DNA from: Usnea hakonensis
Taxonomy: Eukaryota > Ascomycota > Lecanoromycetes > Lecanorales > Parmeliaceae
Direction of reading: 5' to 3'
Length of the DNA stretch: 64,000 nucleotides
Assembly: GCA_013423325.1 (NCBI GenBank)
Contig: BLJB01000026.1
Location: forward strand, 124,001-188,000
A program made the translations under genes and the position numbers. Positions 11,704-21,696 of the stretch are shown here, in pieces; the first letter of the stretch is position 1, and every line of letters starts with the position of its first letter. The notes beneath the pieces were generated by a model, which was not told where the DNA came from, made no database searches, and saw only the letters and a list, made by a program, of their open reading frames with translations.

Positions 11704-12463
11704 ATGGTGCTTTCCTTCATCCTAATCCAGAACCGGCAGTACGTCGTCACCACCCAGTGCTCCCCGCGCAACATCCACCCTGCAAGATTGCCGCCAATAC
11801 TGACCTTCCAACCAGAGGCAAGACCCGTTTGGCGAAATGGTATGCTCCATACAGCGTGAGTCCCCTTCCCTACCCAGCGTTCCCCGCACATCAATTCTCA
11901 TATCTAAACATACTCTAGGATGAAGAGAAAATCAAGCTCAAAGGCGAAGTACGTCTTGCTCCCTGCCATCCCCCATCACCCCCGAATCGCAACCCTTCCA
12001 CTAACCACATCCCCCCCACCCCAGGTCCACCGCCTCATCGCCCCTCGAGACCAAAAGCACCAATCCAACTTCGTCGAATTTCGCTCTTTGAAGATAGTGT
12101 ATCGGCGATACGCGGGGCTGTTCTTTTGCGTGTGCGTCGACGCCAACGACAACGAGCTGGCGTATTTGGAGGCCATACATTTTTTCGTGGAGGTGCTGGA
12201 TAGCTTCTTTGGGAATGTGTGTGAGCTGGATTTGGTGTTTAATTTTTATAAGGTAGGTGATCCGGTGGAGGAAAGGGGGGGTGGTTCTTTTTGTTTTGAT
12301 GGGTGGTGAGTGAAGGGCAGGCCTGTAAGCATGATTGCTAAGACGCCCGTTTGTGGGATAGGTCTACGCGATACTGGACGAAGTGTTCCTAGCTGGGGAA
12401 ATCGAGGAGACGAGTAAGCAGGTTGTGTTGTCGCGGTTGGAGCACTTGGACAAGTTGGAGTGA
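11704..12463 (+). CDS. APS2: AP-2 adaptor complex sigma subunit
   Basis: Five exons: 11704-11738, 11816-11855, 11919-11948, 12025-12252, 12362-12463 (introns of 77, 63, 76 and 109 nt). Joined, they give about 144 residues, the normal length for a sigma chain. The start is MVLSFILIQNRQGKTRLAKW, followed by YAPYS, DEEKIKLKGE, VHRLIAPRDQKHQSNFVEFR, YRRYAGLFFCVCVDANDNEL, FFVEVLDSFFGNVCELDLVF and VYAILDEVFLAGEIEETSKQ. The VDANDNELAYLEAIH and FFGNVCELDLVFNFYK strings fit AP-2 rather than AP-1 or AP-3. The small subunit forms part of the clathrin adaptor core at the plasma membrane and helps bind dileucine cargo (family knowledge). The gene is easily missed because no exon except the fourth exceeds 35 codons. 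Confidence 0.96.
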
Positions 12464-13053
12464 TGGGATAGTTTTATGTGATTGTGGAGAAGGCATTAGG
12501 AATACTTTCAGGCCTAGATAGTATGAGATGGTCTACGTGGGGGAAGCCAAGGGACGAGCTCGACTTCGAACCCGGCTTTGCGAAGAGAGAAGATGATACC
12601 CAGCATGGATGAAACGCCCGACATAAGAGCAAGTGGGTCATTTATAGAAATAGACCACACCAAGGCATTGAGACTTGGCCTGTATTATTGTGCGAGCAGA
12701 TCGAAAATCGGCATAGTGAATTTTCGTGGTGCCAAAGTTCATGAGTGAGTGGAGATATCCCAATCTTTTGTCTGTTCGATTCTTTGAAAGGTCTTTCATT
12801 TTCAGGTTTCTGTTCTTTTCCGCTTTTTTTCTTTTCTCTGCGACTAGCGAGAAATATTGCCTTTACAACTCCTTCGCAGAAGAGAGCAATCGTCCTCATA
12901 CTGCATCGTTGCTTTTCCACAAAGAACTCTTGGAGCACTCTTGGCCGCCGCCTTACTTCTGAGCCTTGAATCAAGAATGATTCGTTCCTCATGCCTCATT
13001 AGTTCGTCCAGATCCTGAATCGCCGCAGGAACTCCCTTCCTTGGTCAGGCGTA
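12464..13053. terminator. Convergent spacer after APS2 and PPM1
   Basis: The roughly 590 bp contain no recognised gene. Short open frames on both strands are pyrimidine-rich or Phe/Ser-rich and look spurious. The PPM1 coding end may extend into the left part if a final intron exists. Confidence 0.4.
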
Positions 13054-14271
13054 TCAATTCCCACCCAGTCTTTCCGCCATTTCATTCCAACCCTCCCATA
13101 CTTCGTCCTTCGCCCCACTCCTCCACCCCCAGGCAACGCAATAATGCCCGGCCAGTAGCTCCCATTCCTCAACCTCATCCACCAATTCCAAACCTGCCAC
13201 TCGTTCCTTCTCTTTTTCCTCCACACCCTTATCCCAAAGGTCTTTAACACTCGCACCTCCAGTGCCTCCCAGTCCATACGATATCATTCTGGCTGCTTGC
13301 GCTTCCAACGATCCATATCTTTTCAATGTCTGTAGAACAATGCCACGCGCAGCCAGATTTGAGACCATGGTCCTACCGAAGGGGTCGTTTGGGTGTATTG
13401 GCTCGTAGAGAATCAGACCAATGGGCGTGGTGTCGGGAAAGAGATGCTTTGTGAAGTACATCGCGACGGTATCTGCGGCGGCCGGAGGAAGGTAACACAG
13501 ACAGCATTCCGAAATTAGGAGAGTGGGTAGCGCGGTATCAACGAAGTCGAGAGAATGCGGAGCCGGACGAGAAGGATCGAGGTCTCGAAGGTCAATAGGA
13601 TGAATGTGATACTGGTCGGCGTGGAGGGTGTCGTCAGATCGATCTCGGAGGTCAATAGGGTGATCTTGATCCTTGTCTGAATGGAGAGCGTCGTCATTGT
13701 GACTATCTGAGAGAATGGTACTGCTGAAAATCGTCACGGGGGATGCCACATGACCGGAGAGCTCAGAAATTTTTTTGATGGGATGAAGCTTCTGGATAGT
13801 ATTGGCTTTGAAGTCAATTTCATGGTATATGACATTCGGACGTTGTGAAATACCTCTGCCGTGGGGGACAGGTTTTCGGTTCATCAGGCGAAAGAAACGT
13901 GTGTCAGATCCAGCACCGAGAGATATGATCTGCTTCTCCTGGGTCGGATTTTTAGAAAGGAATTCGTCGACCAAATTGTCAATAGCTTTCGTGCGAACAT
14001 AGGTGCCTCTGTTGATAATCGGAAGCCTTCTCTGCCCTTCTCCGAATACAAAGTTTTTTGCAAATGGATCATCAAGGTATCCAGCCTCAACGGCGCTCAG
14101 TCTGGAAACACTGGCATCTTGATCGGTCTGCTGAACCACCTTGTCTTTAGTAGCCTTGTCCTCCTCTGAGACGATACCAAAAGGGCTCCCTGATCCCGGA
14201 CGACCTCGGCCGCGACCTGTCCCTCGAGCATTGCGCAATGTATTGAGATTGGGAATGTGTGATGCCGCCAT
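13054..14271 (-). CDS. PPM1: Leucine carboxyl methyltransferase (PP2A methylating)
   Basis: A single open frame of 405 residues. Conserved features are VQQTDQDASVSRLSAVEAGY, DDPFAKNFV, RRLPIINRGTYVRTKAID and the S-adenosylmethionine loop IISLGAGSDTRFFRL. Later come VIYHEIDF, LISECCLCYLPP and ILYEPIHPNDPFGRTM. The enzyme methylates the C-terminal Leu of the PP2A catalytic subunit and so controls holoenzyme assembly (family knowledge). An unusual 20-residue tandem repeat (13577-13696) sits between the substrate and SAM segments, just before DFVDTALPTLLISE. The N-terminus has a Gly/Arg stretch (GTGRGRGRPG). The C-terminal residues after WEGWNE are poorly conserved, and a last intron or exon could change the end. 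Confidence 0.88.
   Translation of the reverse strand: MAASHIPNLNTLRNARGTGRGRGRPGSGSPFGIVSEEDKATKDKVVQQTDQDASVSRLSAVEAGYLDDPFAKNFVFGEGQRRLPIINRGTYVRTKAIDNLVDEFLSKNPTQEKQIISLGAGSDTRFFRLMNRKPVPHGRGISQRPNVIYHEIDFKANTIQKLHPIKKISELSGHVASPVTIFSSTILSDSHNDDALHSDKDQDHPIDLRDRSDDTLHADQYHIHPIDLRDLDPSRPAPHSLDFVDTALPTLLISECCLCYLPPAAADTVAMYFTKHLFPDTTPIGLILYEPIHPNDPFGRTMVSNLAARGIVLQTLKRYGSLEAQAARMISYGLGGTGGASVKDLWDKGVEEKEKERVAGLELVDEVEEWELLAGHYCVAWGWRSGAKDEVWEGWNEMAERLGGN
13577..13696 (-). repeat. 60-bp in-frame tandem duplication inside PPM1
   Basis: Two diverged copies with a 60-bp period (for example gtcaatagga at 13591 and gtcaataggg at 13651) encode DDALHSDKDQDHPIDLRDRS and DDTLHADQYHIHPIDLRDLD. The period of 20 codons keeps the reading frame. 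Confidence 0.85.
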
Positions 14272-15252
14272 CTTTCGAGAAGCGTGAGTCGAGCGCGAGT
14301 TGTCTATCCAAACACCTTGGGGGTAGGACTTTACGGATAGGACTGTTTTACAACAATGGAAGGTAAGTCAACCTATCGCACAAAATTCTCGGCATATGGA
14401 CCTTTCCCATTGATGAGTCACACATTTCTTCACGGAAGAGTAGAAGTGATAATGGATCGGGAAGTGAACATTGCTCTCAAATCCCATCTCAGTCCACTCT
14501 ACCTTTCCAACACCGAACGTATCCTCATTGATCGGAACCATAAAGTGGAGAACTTCTTATAGTGAAGGCTAATCTTTCTGGAAGCGAATTCTAACTATAG
14601 TTGGCCAGCAGCTGGAGCGAACATGCGGGTGCATAAGTTTTAGCTTGCCTGCGGCACGCCGGTGGACAGCCAGCTTTTGTAGTCTGCTTACTGTTGTGGG
14701 TACTAAGCTGTATAAGATAGGCAGTCTGTCGATGACTCAAAAGCGTGGTCCAAGCAGACAAGATACTCTCGATTACTGTTACCCATGGCACTGCTTTCTG
14801 TAATGCTGCCACTACAATGCTGGACAGGAAAGTTAGCAAGTCTCGGAAGCACATTGGCAGATATACTCTTTCAGCATATCATTTGATGCCGAATTTTTGG
14901 AGGATGCTCCGCACAGTAAGTGACGCAGTCATCCGATAGGCTAGACAAGTCGATAACGAGGCGGCGACGTAGCAGATGATGCTGCAAAATACTTGACACC
15001 AACAAACAATGGCAACACCAGCAGTCAGGAACCGCTAGCAAGTCCGACGACAACGAAAGCCCCTCAATCATTCCCATGAATATCATTCGCGCTGTCCATT
15101 ATGCTGGGCGTGGCCTCCACAACATTCAACACAATTTGGATGCATTGCCCATCTAGGTAGAAATCACAGTCAGCATTGCTTCTCTGAGCCAAGGACCAGA
15201 TTTTTCACGCAGCTCTCTGGAGAAAGATGACACTTCAAGTCCCTCGATTTGT
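14272..15252. other. Gene-poor spacer
   Basis: About 980 bp with the PPM1 promoter on the left. Several short frames exist on both strands, but none looks like a known family and codon composition is not convincing. Nothing else recognised. Confidence 0.45.
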
Positions 15253-15843
15253 TTAATGACTTGGCGCCATTTTCAAACAGGGAGGGGGAAGGCACCCCGA
15301 AGTGTACCTACCCGGCCCCCAGATATTTCCCCAAAAAGCCACTACCATGCCACGCTGCGCCCTCCACAGTATTATTCTCATCACGAATTCCTGAACCACC
15401 TCCCACGGCACCGCAGGGGGGACAAAAGTCTGGGGATCCGGCCAGCTCGCAAAGCTAATTGAGACGCCATCGAACGCCCAACGGAAAGCGGGTCTCTCGG
15501 CAACCCCCGAAGCAATACGTATCGCAACTTTGTGCAGGATCTCCTGGGCGAAATTTTCAATGTAGCTCGCGGGATTTCCCGAGGACGGGCCTTGGACGAA
15601 GAAGGTGCTTGTCGTGATAGCAAAGGCCCAGAGACCGTTGAGGAATGTGCCTCTGGTAAGGTCGCGTTTAGGATGGTTCGTAAGGGTCGTGGCTGCGTTA
15701 TAGAGGGGTTGAGTCCTCGGGGCGAGGTCAGTGGACAGCGAAGAGAATCGTGAGGCGTGGAATGTCGCTGCTGCGTGGGTGGGAAAAAAGCGCAGACTGA
15801 GAATAGTGAGGAGCACAGCCGTAATTCTGGAGAGACGAGGCAT
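15253..15843 (-). CDS. Small predicted secreted protein, function unknown
   Basis: One exon of 196 residues. The start Met is followed by an Arg and a hydrophobic stretch (about residues 6-24, ITAVLLTILSLRFFPTHAAA), which looks like a secretion signal with a cleavage site near HAAA. The mature part has no internal membrane segment that I can be sure of and ends with two Cys residues (GCLPPPC). It contains Trp-rich patches (GLWAFAITTSTF, RPAFRWAFDGVSISFASW). I do not recognise the family. A small cell-wall or secreted protein, perhaps anchored or effector-like, is possible but unproven. A plus-strand frame overlaps it and appears to be a shadow. Confidence 0.6.
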   Translation of the reverse strand: MPRLSRITAVLLTILSLRFFPTHAAATFHASRFSSLSTDLAPRTQPLYNAATTLTNHPKRDLTRGTFLNGLWAFAITTSTFFVQGPSSGNPASYIENFAQEILHKVAIRIASGVAERPAFRWAFDGVSISFASWPDPQTFVPPAVPWEVVQEFVMRIILWRAQRGMVVAFWGNIWGPGRYTSGCLPPPCLKMAPSH

Positions 15844-16326
15844 GCTAGCTGCTCAAGATTTGCCACCCTTACGAGCCAGTGGACAAAATCTCGAGCATTA
15901 AGAAGCAATACCTCAACCCGTCTCCGTACACGGAGTAGAAACAGCAGTAAAACTCGCTACCCCATCTTTCACAGGTACAGTGGGCCCGCGGCAAGCTCTG
16001 TAACAACCGAGAAGTACAAGCATCCGATGTTAAGGACGGAGAAAAAGCCAAGGGCGCAACGCATGTCGCCTATCACATAACCAAGAAAACGTGCTTATGC
16101 GAGTAAATCATGCACAGCGTGGAAGATAACATTATTGTTCCGCGCATAACTTCCGATAAGAAAACCCACTCCAATTCACTTCACTCAGGATCCTCAGACC
16201 CAATCTGAAGTAAGTAAACTAGTCAACCTGAGCTTCAACTACCACATACACACATCAATCATGACCAAACCCGCCTATCATGCCTCTAGAGAAGACCATT
16301 TCAACAACCAGGCATGATCCCACCCA
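15844..16326. other. Spacer between the secreted-protein gene and the IFI6-like gene
   Basis: No coding signal recognised. It should contain the promoter of the secreted-protein gene (minus strand) and the 3' end of the IFI6-like gene. Confidence 0.4.
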
Positions 16327-16891
16327 TCACTCGCGTCCCCGGCTCAAAAGCCACACCACTCCAGAAACCACCACGGCGCCCACGCCCGCGGCGCCGATTT
16401 GAACAGGCAGCAAAGTCCCGAGCATGCCCATTGACTGTAAAGTGGCGAAGAGACCTTCTGCGGGTGTGAGAGCGCCGTAGAACGCGGATTGGAAAGCGGT
16501 GGCCAGTGAGCCTGAGTAGAGTCAGTGAAAAAGCAGTTCCGGGCATTGCGAGATTTTATGGCATATGGGCGCACCTGCTCCGATGCCAGTGAGGTTGAAG
16601 CCTAAGCCGGCGAAGAATAAGAAGATGGCTGTGAAGCTTATGCCGGCGGAAAGGAGCACGGCGCGAACCTCTGTAAGCATGTCAGTTTGAGTGCGTAGTC
16701 AGGATCTCCGGTTCAAACTTACTGGGCTTCTTGAGGAATTCCAGAAGCTTTTTGGCATTCGTCATGACCCCGTTCATGAACTGCTGGGGCAGATTGCGCT
16801 CGTTGGTCAGAGCACCAAGCGTGGCAACGATGTTGTCGTGGTCCGCAAGGGTGAGATTCGGGTTCTGAGGGTCAAGGCGGGGAGTAGGCAT
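16327..16891 (-). CDS. IFI6/ISG12-like small membrane protein
   Basis: Three exons: 16723-16891, 16575-16670, 16327-16511 (introns of 52 and 63 nt), encoding 149 residues. The N-terminal third is soluble and helical (LADHDNIVATLGALTNERNL). It is followed by hydrophobic segments: VRAVLLSAGISFTAIFLFF, then a Gly/Ala-rich part with AGSLATAFQSAF and GLFATLQSMGMLG, and GAAGVGAVVVSGVVWLL. The pattern A-G-S-x-A-x-x-x-Q-S-x-x repeated as L-F-A-x-L-Q-S-x-G resembles the interferon-induced 6-16/ISG12 (IFI6/IFI27) membrane family, which has fungal members of unknown function. In animals these proteins act at mitochondria or the nuclear envelope and in the ER; the fungal role is not known. The splice model fits all three phases, and the stop is TGA at 16327-16329. 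Confidence 0.72.
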
Positions 16892-17503
16892 CTTGGACTG
16901 TTGTTAAGCAATGACTGAATTCGTGAGTAGAGAAAGTCTTTGCTTGGAGGTTGAAGGATCAAGAATTTGGTAGTGAGGTTCTTAAAGTGAGGTGAATGAG
17001 TCTTGGAGTGGAATATCGCTAGCGCCTGCAGCTACTAGATATTTTTAGAGGTGACTTGAACAATATCCAGTTCCTCTTCGTACTGACTGTGTACACGTTC
17101 ACAGGGCTGCGAGAATGATCTGGGGCGGGTTTGAGATTCTCATGAGGATTCTAGATTGCCAATCACGTGCAAGTATTAGTGGTTCTGGTAAAAGGACTTG
17201 TCTCATGAATAGATCATTTGGATCATGGCAGTTGAAGGCAATCTAGGCAACAATGTTTGCTATATTCCTTGATCACCAATTCTGTAGCGTCCACGATGTT
17301 GAACACTTTTCTATCACTCTTCCGCTGCTCGTTAGACATTGCTCATGGGCGAACTCAGATCTTGCTGTCTAGCTGTTTTCTTGACGCCCTGACTTACGCA
17401 TAAATGATTAGCATAGTACGCTATGCTGCACTGCGCACTCCGCTTGGTCTGCAAGAACAGCAAGGGCCTCGAAGCCGCAGTACTAGAAAGAAATGATGGG
17501 GAA
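16892..17503. other. Spacer between the IFI6-like and BLI-3-like genes
   Basis: About 610 bp with no recognised gene. Both flanking genes are on the minus strand, so this holds the IFI6-like promoter and the BLI-3-like 3' end. A possible last exon of the BLI-3-like gene lies near 17423-17470. Confidence 0.4.
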
Positions 17504-18189
17504 TCACTCACATTGCTTCAGTTCCTCCTCACTAAGCTCCCTGAGCTTGTTGACCTTCGGTGCCGAACCGGTAACGGCCCCCTTAATAATCTCCGCACCT
17601 CTCCCCAACGAAGTGCCTGTAGCAATCGCGTACGTTGCCGTCAGGGCCTTGACCTTAATGACGCCAATCCTTGGGTCCTCTGGTCCTCCATCATGCTTGC
17701 CATCCTCCAGGTCACCAAGCCATGCTTTCAAAGCAGGAGAATAGTATTTTCTAACCACTTCTCGGTCAGTGACAATGTCGGCTTCGCCAGAAACCGAAGC
17801 CCATTCGCCGGTCGAGTTCAGAAAGGCGATGTTGATCTTGGGTTCGGATTTGAGATCATCGGTTTTGCCGGATTCGGTGTTGGTGTGGAAGAGTAAGTCA
17901 ACGCCGCCTCCTTCCTGTAGTAGAGCAAATTGTCAGCTTCGGACTCTCTTGGTCGACATTTATTGTGGGCACGAGAGCAGGGCGGACCAACCTTGGCAGC
18001 CAATGCCATGCATCTGGACGTGAGGAGACCAGTGCTCTCGATTCGTGTCGTCATCATCCCAAACTTGCATGCCTCCATGAAGCTGACCAAATCCTGGACC
18101 TTCTCCTTGAGATCTGGGTTTGTGAGGTTTGTAGCCTTGTAGGGATCGGCTGGCTTGTCGGCGGGCACGTTGGTGTTGCTGAAAGACAT
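17504..18189 (-). CDS. BLI-3-like FMN-binding split-barrel (general stress) protein
   Basis: Two exons, 17992-18189 and 17504-17914 (77-nt intron ending CTACAG). The join reads MALAAK-EGGGVDLLFHTNTE and gives about 202 residues. The pyridoxamine-phosphate-oxidase-like fold is visible as KFGMMTTRIESTGLLTSRCM, then VDLLFHTNTESGKTDDLKSE, NIAFLNSTGEWASVSGEADI, REVVRKYYSPALKAWLGDLE and PRIGVIKVKALTATYAIATG. This is the Neurospora BLI-3 / bacterial general-stress-protein-26 type, which binds flavin. In Neurospora the transcript is blue-light induced (family knowledge). The frame ends ELKQCE, but the last codons overlap a GTGAGT that looks like a donor, so a short final exon may exist. A blue-light element was not searched for. 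Confidence 0.87.
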
Positions 18190-19075
18190 TTTGACAAGGG
18201 GCGTTGATGTGAAGTGTCGAATTCGATGTTTGGGATGTAGATTTGGAGCAGGATGCCAATGTCTGGACGAGGTTTTTGTAAGCAGCGGAAGGGCGGGCAA
18301 GGATGATGACGTCGAAAGTGGGGCAATGACTGCAGGAATCTTGGAGAGGGAGAGGATTCTCATTTCCCATAGGCTGATTATAGCCAGAGATAGGAGAAGA
18401 GTCGAGGATGGAAAGCTTACCTCGTTTGAGTGAATGGATGAGGATCTGAATATTGAAGCTTCTGGCCGATGAACAGAGGCACAAGGGTTCAAAAGTCAAA
18501 AACATCGTCATGATCATTCACTTGTGAAATACACTAGCAACTCGTAACGAAATGCCAGGTTCAGTTTTAAATTACTGCCTGCATCCGACATAACCGAGCC
18601 TCACCACCTCCAATTTAAAAACCATCACGCGCATTACCTTGGTGATACTACCATAATCAAGCTTGCGAGAGATCTGGCTTATTCGCGTGAATTTAAATGT
18701 GTCGGTAGAAATCATCGTTGGGCGAAACCGAACGGTCCTTAAATAATGGCGAGAGGAGTCTTACTCGGTATATAAAGATTTTATCGAGGGTCAAAACGAT
18801 TATATCAAGCATCTACTCAATCAATATGCGGGGGCTCTCAATCTCGCCTCCCTACACCCATCGTTGTCGCTTGGAAATGATCAGCCTGGCCAGATATTTG
18901 GACTTTCAAAATGTGCAACCCTTGTTCCGCAATAGGCAACCGTTCTCTGTCCTACCCACGCGCTGTCTTACCGTTGCTTCTTTTCTTTTATAACATGCTT
19001 TGCAAGACCGACCATTTTATACCCATTGATTATAAGATAGTCCTTTCTTTGGTCATCTCCTCGGACTGTTAAGAC
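18190..19075. other. Spacer upstream of the first P450 relic
   Basis: About 890 bp. Left part: promoter of the BLI-3-like gene. No gene recognised; a 91-codon plus-strand frame at 18718-18993 shows no known motif. Confidence 0.4.
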
Positions 19076-20602
19076 ATGGCAATGCATACTTTCATCAAAC
19101 ATCGTGAGTCCCCTTTCCGTTGCGTTCGTAAGCAGCACATGAACAATTCCGCAGACTGGGTCAGCTCAGCCCAATCTATACCCTCAACATCTTCCTAACC
19201 AAGGTCTACGTCGTCGACTCCGAAGCTCTCCTCCCGGCTATTCATCGTAGTCATAAGACAATATCATTTGCGCCGGCTGTTAAGGCAGTGGCAGAAACGA
19301 TGGCCGGCCTTGAGTCTCACAATTGCACGTGTTTGACCGAGACGATGCGCGAGTAGGTCATAAGGATGGGCTGTCTGTGGCAACGCTAAAAGCCTTTCGC
19401 CGTGCTTTGCGTCCTGGTGCGGGCTCTGAAGCTTTTCAGACTTCAATGCTCAACCATTTGAAGTCCATACTGGACAATATTGAGACCAGCCGAACCAACA
19501 AAGTCGATCTGTATGCATGGGTCAAGTATATTGTCACCCAGGCAACGATGAGGGCAATCTATGACAACCCTTTAAGGAGCAAACCATTGAAGACGCATTC
19601 TGGTAAGTCAGCTGATAACATCATACTCTATGGAACTGTCACTGATGCATATTCTGCTTTGAGCGTAGGCGATACGAAGGGAATGCAGCCCCACTGTCGA
19701 TGAATTTTGCCCTGAACATATTCTCTCGAAAAGCCGTCCAAGCCCGTACACTTGTCGCAAAAGCTTTCGTGAAATACTGGAAGAATGGAGGGCTTGCCCA
19801 AGCTTCACCATTAGCAAAAGCCAGATTTGATCCCCCCTCCGAGTATGGCCTTAGTCTCGAGGATTCAGGCAAATTGGAAGTACCTCTCCTTTTCGCCGTT
19901 CTTTCAACTACTGTCCCGGCCGCGTTTTGGAGCCTTGGACACATCTGTGCTCGGCCTGAACTTCTCTCTAAATTGCGGATAGAGCTTTCTTCTGTTATGA
20001 CCATCGCGTTTGGAGGTCAGAACAACTTACAAAGCCGACCAGAGTTCATCGTCGATTTTGAGCGCTTGAAAACAAGAACCCCGCTCCTGTTCTCCGTCGA
20101 CCAAGAGACCCTGCGCACGCAGACATTCTACTCTGACACTTGGACAGTCCTCGAAGATACCATCCTAGACTCCAACTACCTCCTCAAAAAGGGCTACCAT
20201 GTCCTGATACCAAGCAAAGTCATCCACTTCTCGAATATAACCTGGGGTCCTGCCGCTGGCGAAATAGATCATTATCGCTTCATGCCTTCCGAGAAAGATT
20301 CCAAGACTAGACAAGCACCGCATACTTTCCGCAGTTTTGGTGACCTGCCAAATTTGTACCCAGGGCGACATTTTGGGAGTACGGATGTCATGGCCATCCT
20401 AGCTGTTATGCTTATGCGTTATGACATCGCGCCTGATTGTGGGTGGTGGGATATGCCGGAGAAAGAATTGGTGGTCTTTGCGGCTACCATGCCGCCGAAG
20501 ACGGACATCAAGGTGAAGTTGACCCCAAGATTGGGCTGGCAAGGGGATTGGATCTTCAAATTGGGGAATCCGAGTGCAAGGCCACCGTTACTATGTGGAT
20601 GA
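19076..20602 (+). pseudogene. Cytochrome P450 pseudogene (CYP7-like fungal type)
   Basis: P450 sequence runs through three reading frames. Frame 1 (about 19156-19320) reads GQLSPIYTLNIFLTKVYVVD and SHKTISFAPAVKAVAETMAG. Frame 0 (19323-19605) continues with LKAFRRALRPGAGSEAFQTS and VDLYAWVKYIVTQATMRAIY. Frame 2 (19685-20602) holds the rest, including VPLLFAVLSTTVPAAFWSLG, an intact ExxR (ETLR), and the heme region. No intron explains the first change, and the GTAAGT intron near 19605 is out of phase. The proline-rich N-terminus and membrane anchor are missing. The heme region reads FRSFGDLPNLYPGRHFG: the invariant ligand Cys is a Tyr (codon TAC), and the loop FGGG is FGDL. Without the thiolate ligand a P450 cannot work as a monooxygenase (family knowledge), so I call it dead. 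Sequencing error cannot explain the Cys change plus the truncation. Confidence 0.8.
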
Positions 20603-20731
20603 TCATGGAGCTTCGGCACGATTGAGAATGAAGGCAAGATAAAGAGGTTGTTGGTAGTTCTCGTGAGGTATCCCGTGAAATGCATAAGGCTCTGTCAGGC
20701 TCTATCACATATGACCCCCGGCGACATCCCG

Positions 20732-21696
20732 TCATTTGGTAGGCCAAGCCCACCAGGTCGCACACATGACCACCACGATGGGTAGCAAGACTCTACCCAC
20801 GTTCCACAGTCCATTCTTCATACTCCTTCTTGCCACAATCCCCAAGAACTCCTCCATATGCTTCTGATCATTGACCCTAGGGAAATCTACCTCCGGTACC
20901 TTCTTCCCCAAGAAAGCACAAAGTGGCTCCCACCCATCCCCCAATCTGTACTCCAGTAACCTATCCGGCGGCGTGATCCGTCTCACAAGCTCATAATGCT
21001 CTCGATACATATCCCTCGCCTTATCCTGCATCTCCTTCCTGGACCCCGCCTTCCACCACCCCCTAATCCACCGATGATGCGCATCCCTCACAGGCCCCAT
21101 AACCCACGGATCCCAATCCCCCAAGAAATTCAAAAACGGGCTCCACGACGGTCCTATCACCGCTTTATCGAAACTCGCATACCACGCCTCAACCTCCCTC
21201 TCCACGAGAATAACCATCGCGGCCGGATACATGGCGATGAGCTCCTGCGCGAAAGCGACGGCGGGGGGATCGGCAGAGACGGCGTTGAAGGTGCCGAGGA
21301 GCGCGTCCCACTGCGTCTTTGTGAAGGGGGCGCCTTTGGAGAAGAATTTGGCGTCCTGGGCGGCGTTCCAGGCGGCGCAGTCGCGCATGTTGGAGAACCA
21401 GAGGACGGAGTGGTAGCAGTTGTAGCCGAGGATGTTGAGGGCGGTTTGGAGGGCTGGGTGAGATGAGAGGGGATGTTGGCACAGTGGGTCTTTTGGGTTC
21501 TGTTGATGGGGGAGGAAGAGGAGGGGGAAGGGGAGGGAGTGATGGGGGGTTGGGAAGGGAGGGACTTACACATGGTGCCTGTGCGAGGGAAGCTTAGGTT
21601 TAGGACTTCCATGGGGACGGTTCGGATGCCGCTTTGGCGGTCGATTTGGAGATCGGGGTTGAAGAGCGAGGGATGTCTTTGCTGGACGGTTGCCAT
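20732..21696 (-). CDS. Sulfotransferase-family P-loop protein with C-terminal membrane anchor
   Basis: Two exons, 21570-21696 and 20732-21453 (116-nt intron, GTAAGT..CCCAG), giving 282 residues. The join creates the PAPS-loop-like string VLNLSFPRTGTMSLQTALNI (about 31-50), followed by GYNCYHSVLWFSNMRDC. Other family features are AMVILVEREVEAWYASFDKA, the region REHYELVRRITPPDRLLEYR and LGDGWEPLCAFLG. It fits the fungal 'Sulfotransfer_4' type (PF17784-like), where most members have no known substrate. The last 20 residues (VGRVLLPIVVVMCATWWAW) form a single membrane helix, a frequent ending in this family. The gene lies tail-to-tail with the P450 relic, 130 bp apart, which suggests a former shared locus (inference). 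Confidence 0.85.

Noticed and set aside
12541..12600. GGTTCGAA-like B-box on the minus strand, possible tRNA
   Set aside because: No matching A-box or cloverleaf arms could be built around it.
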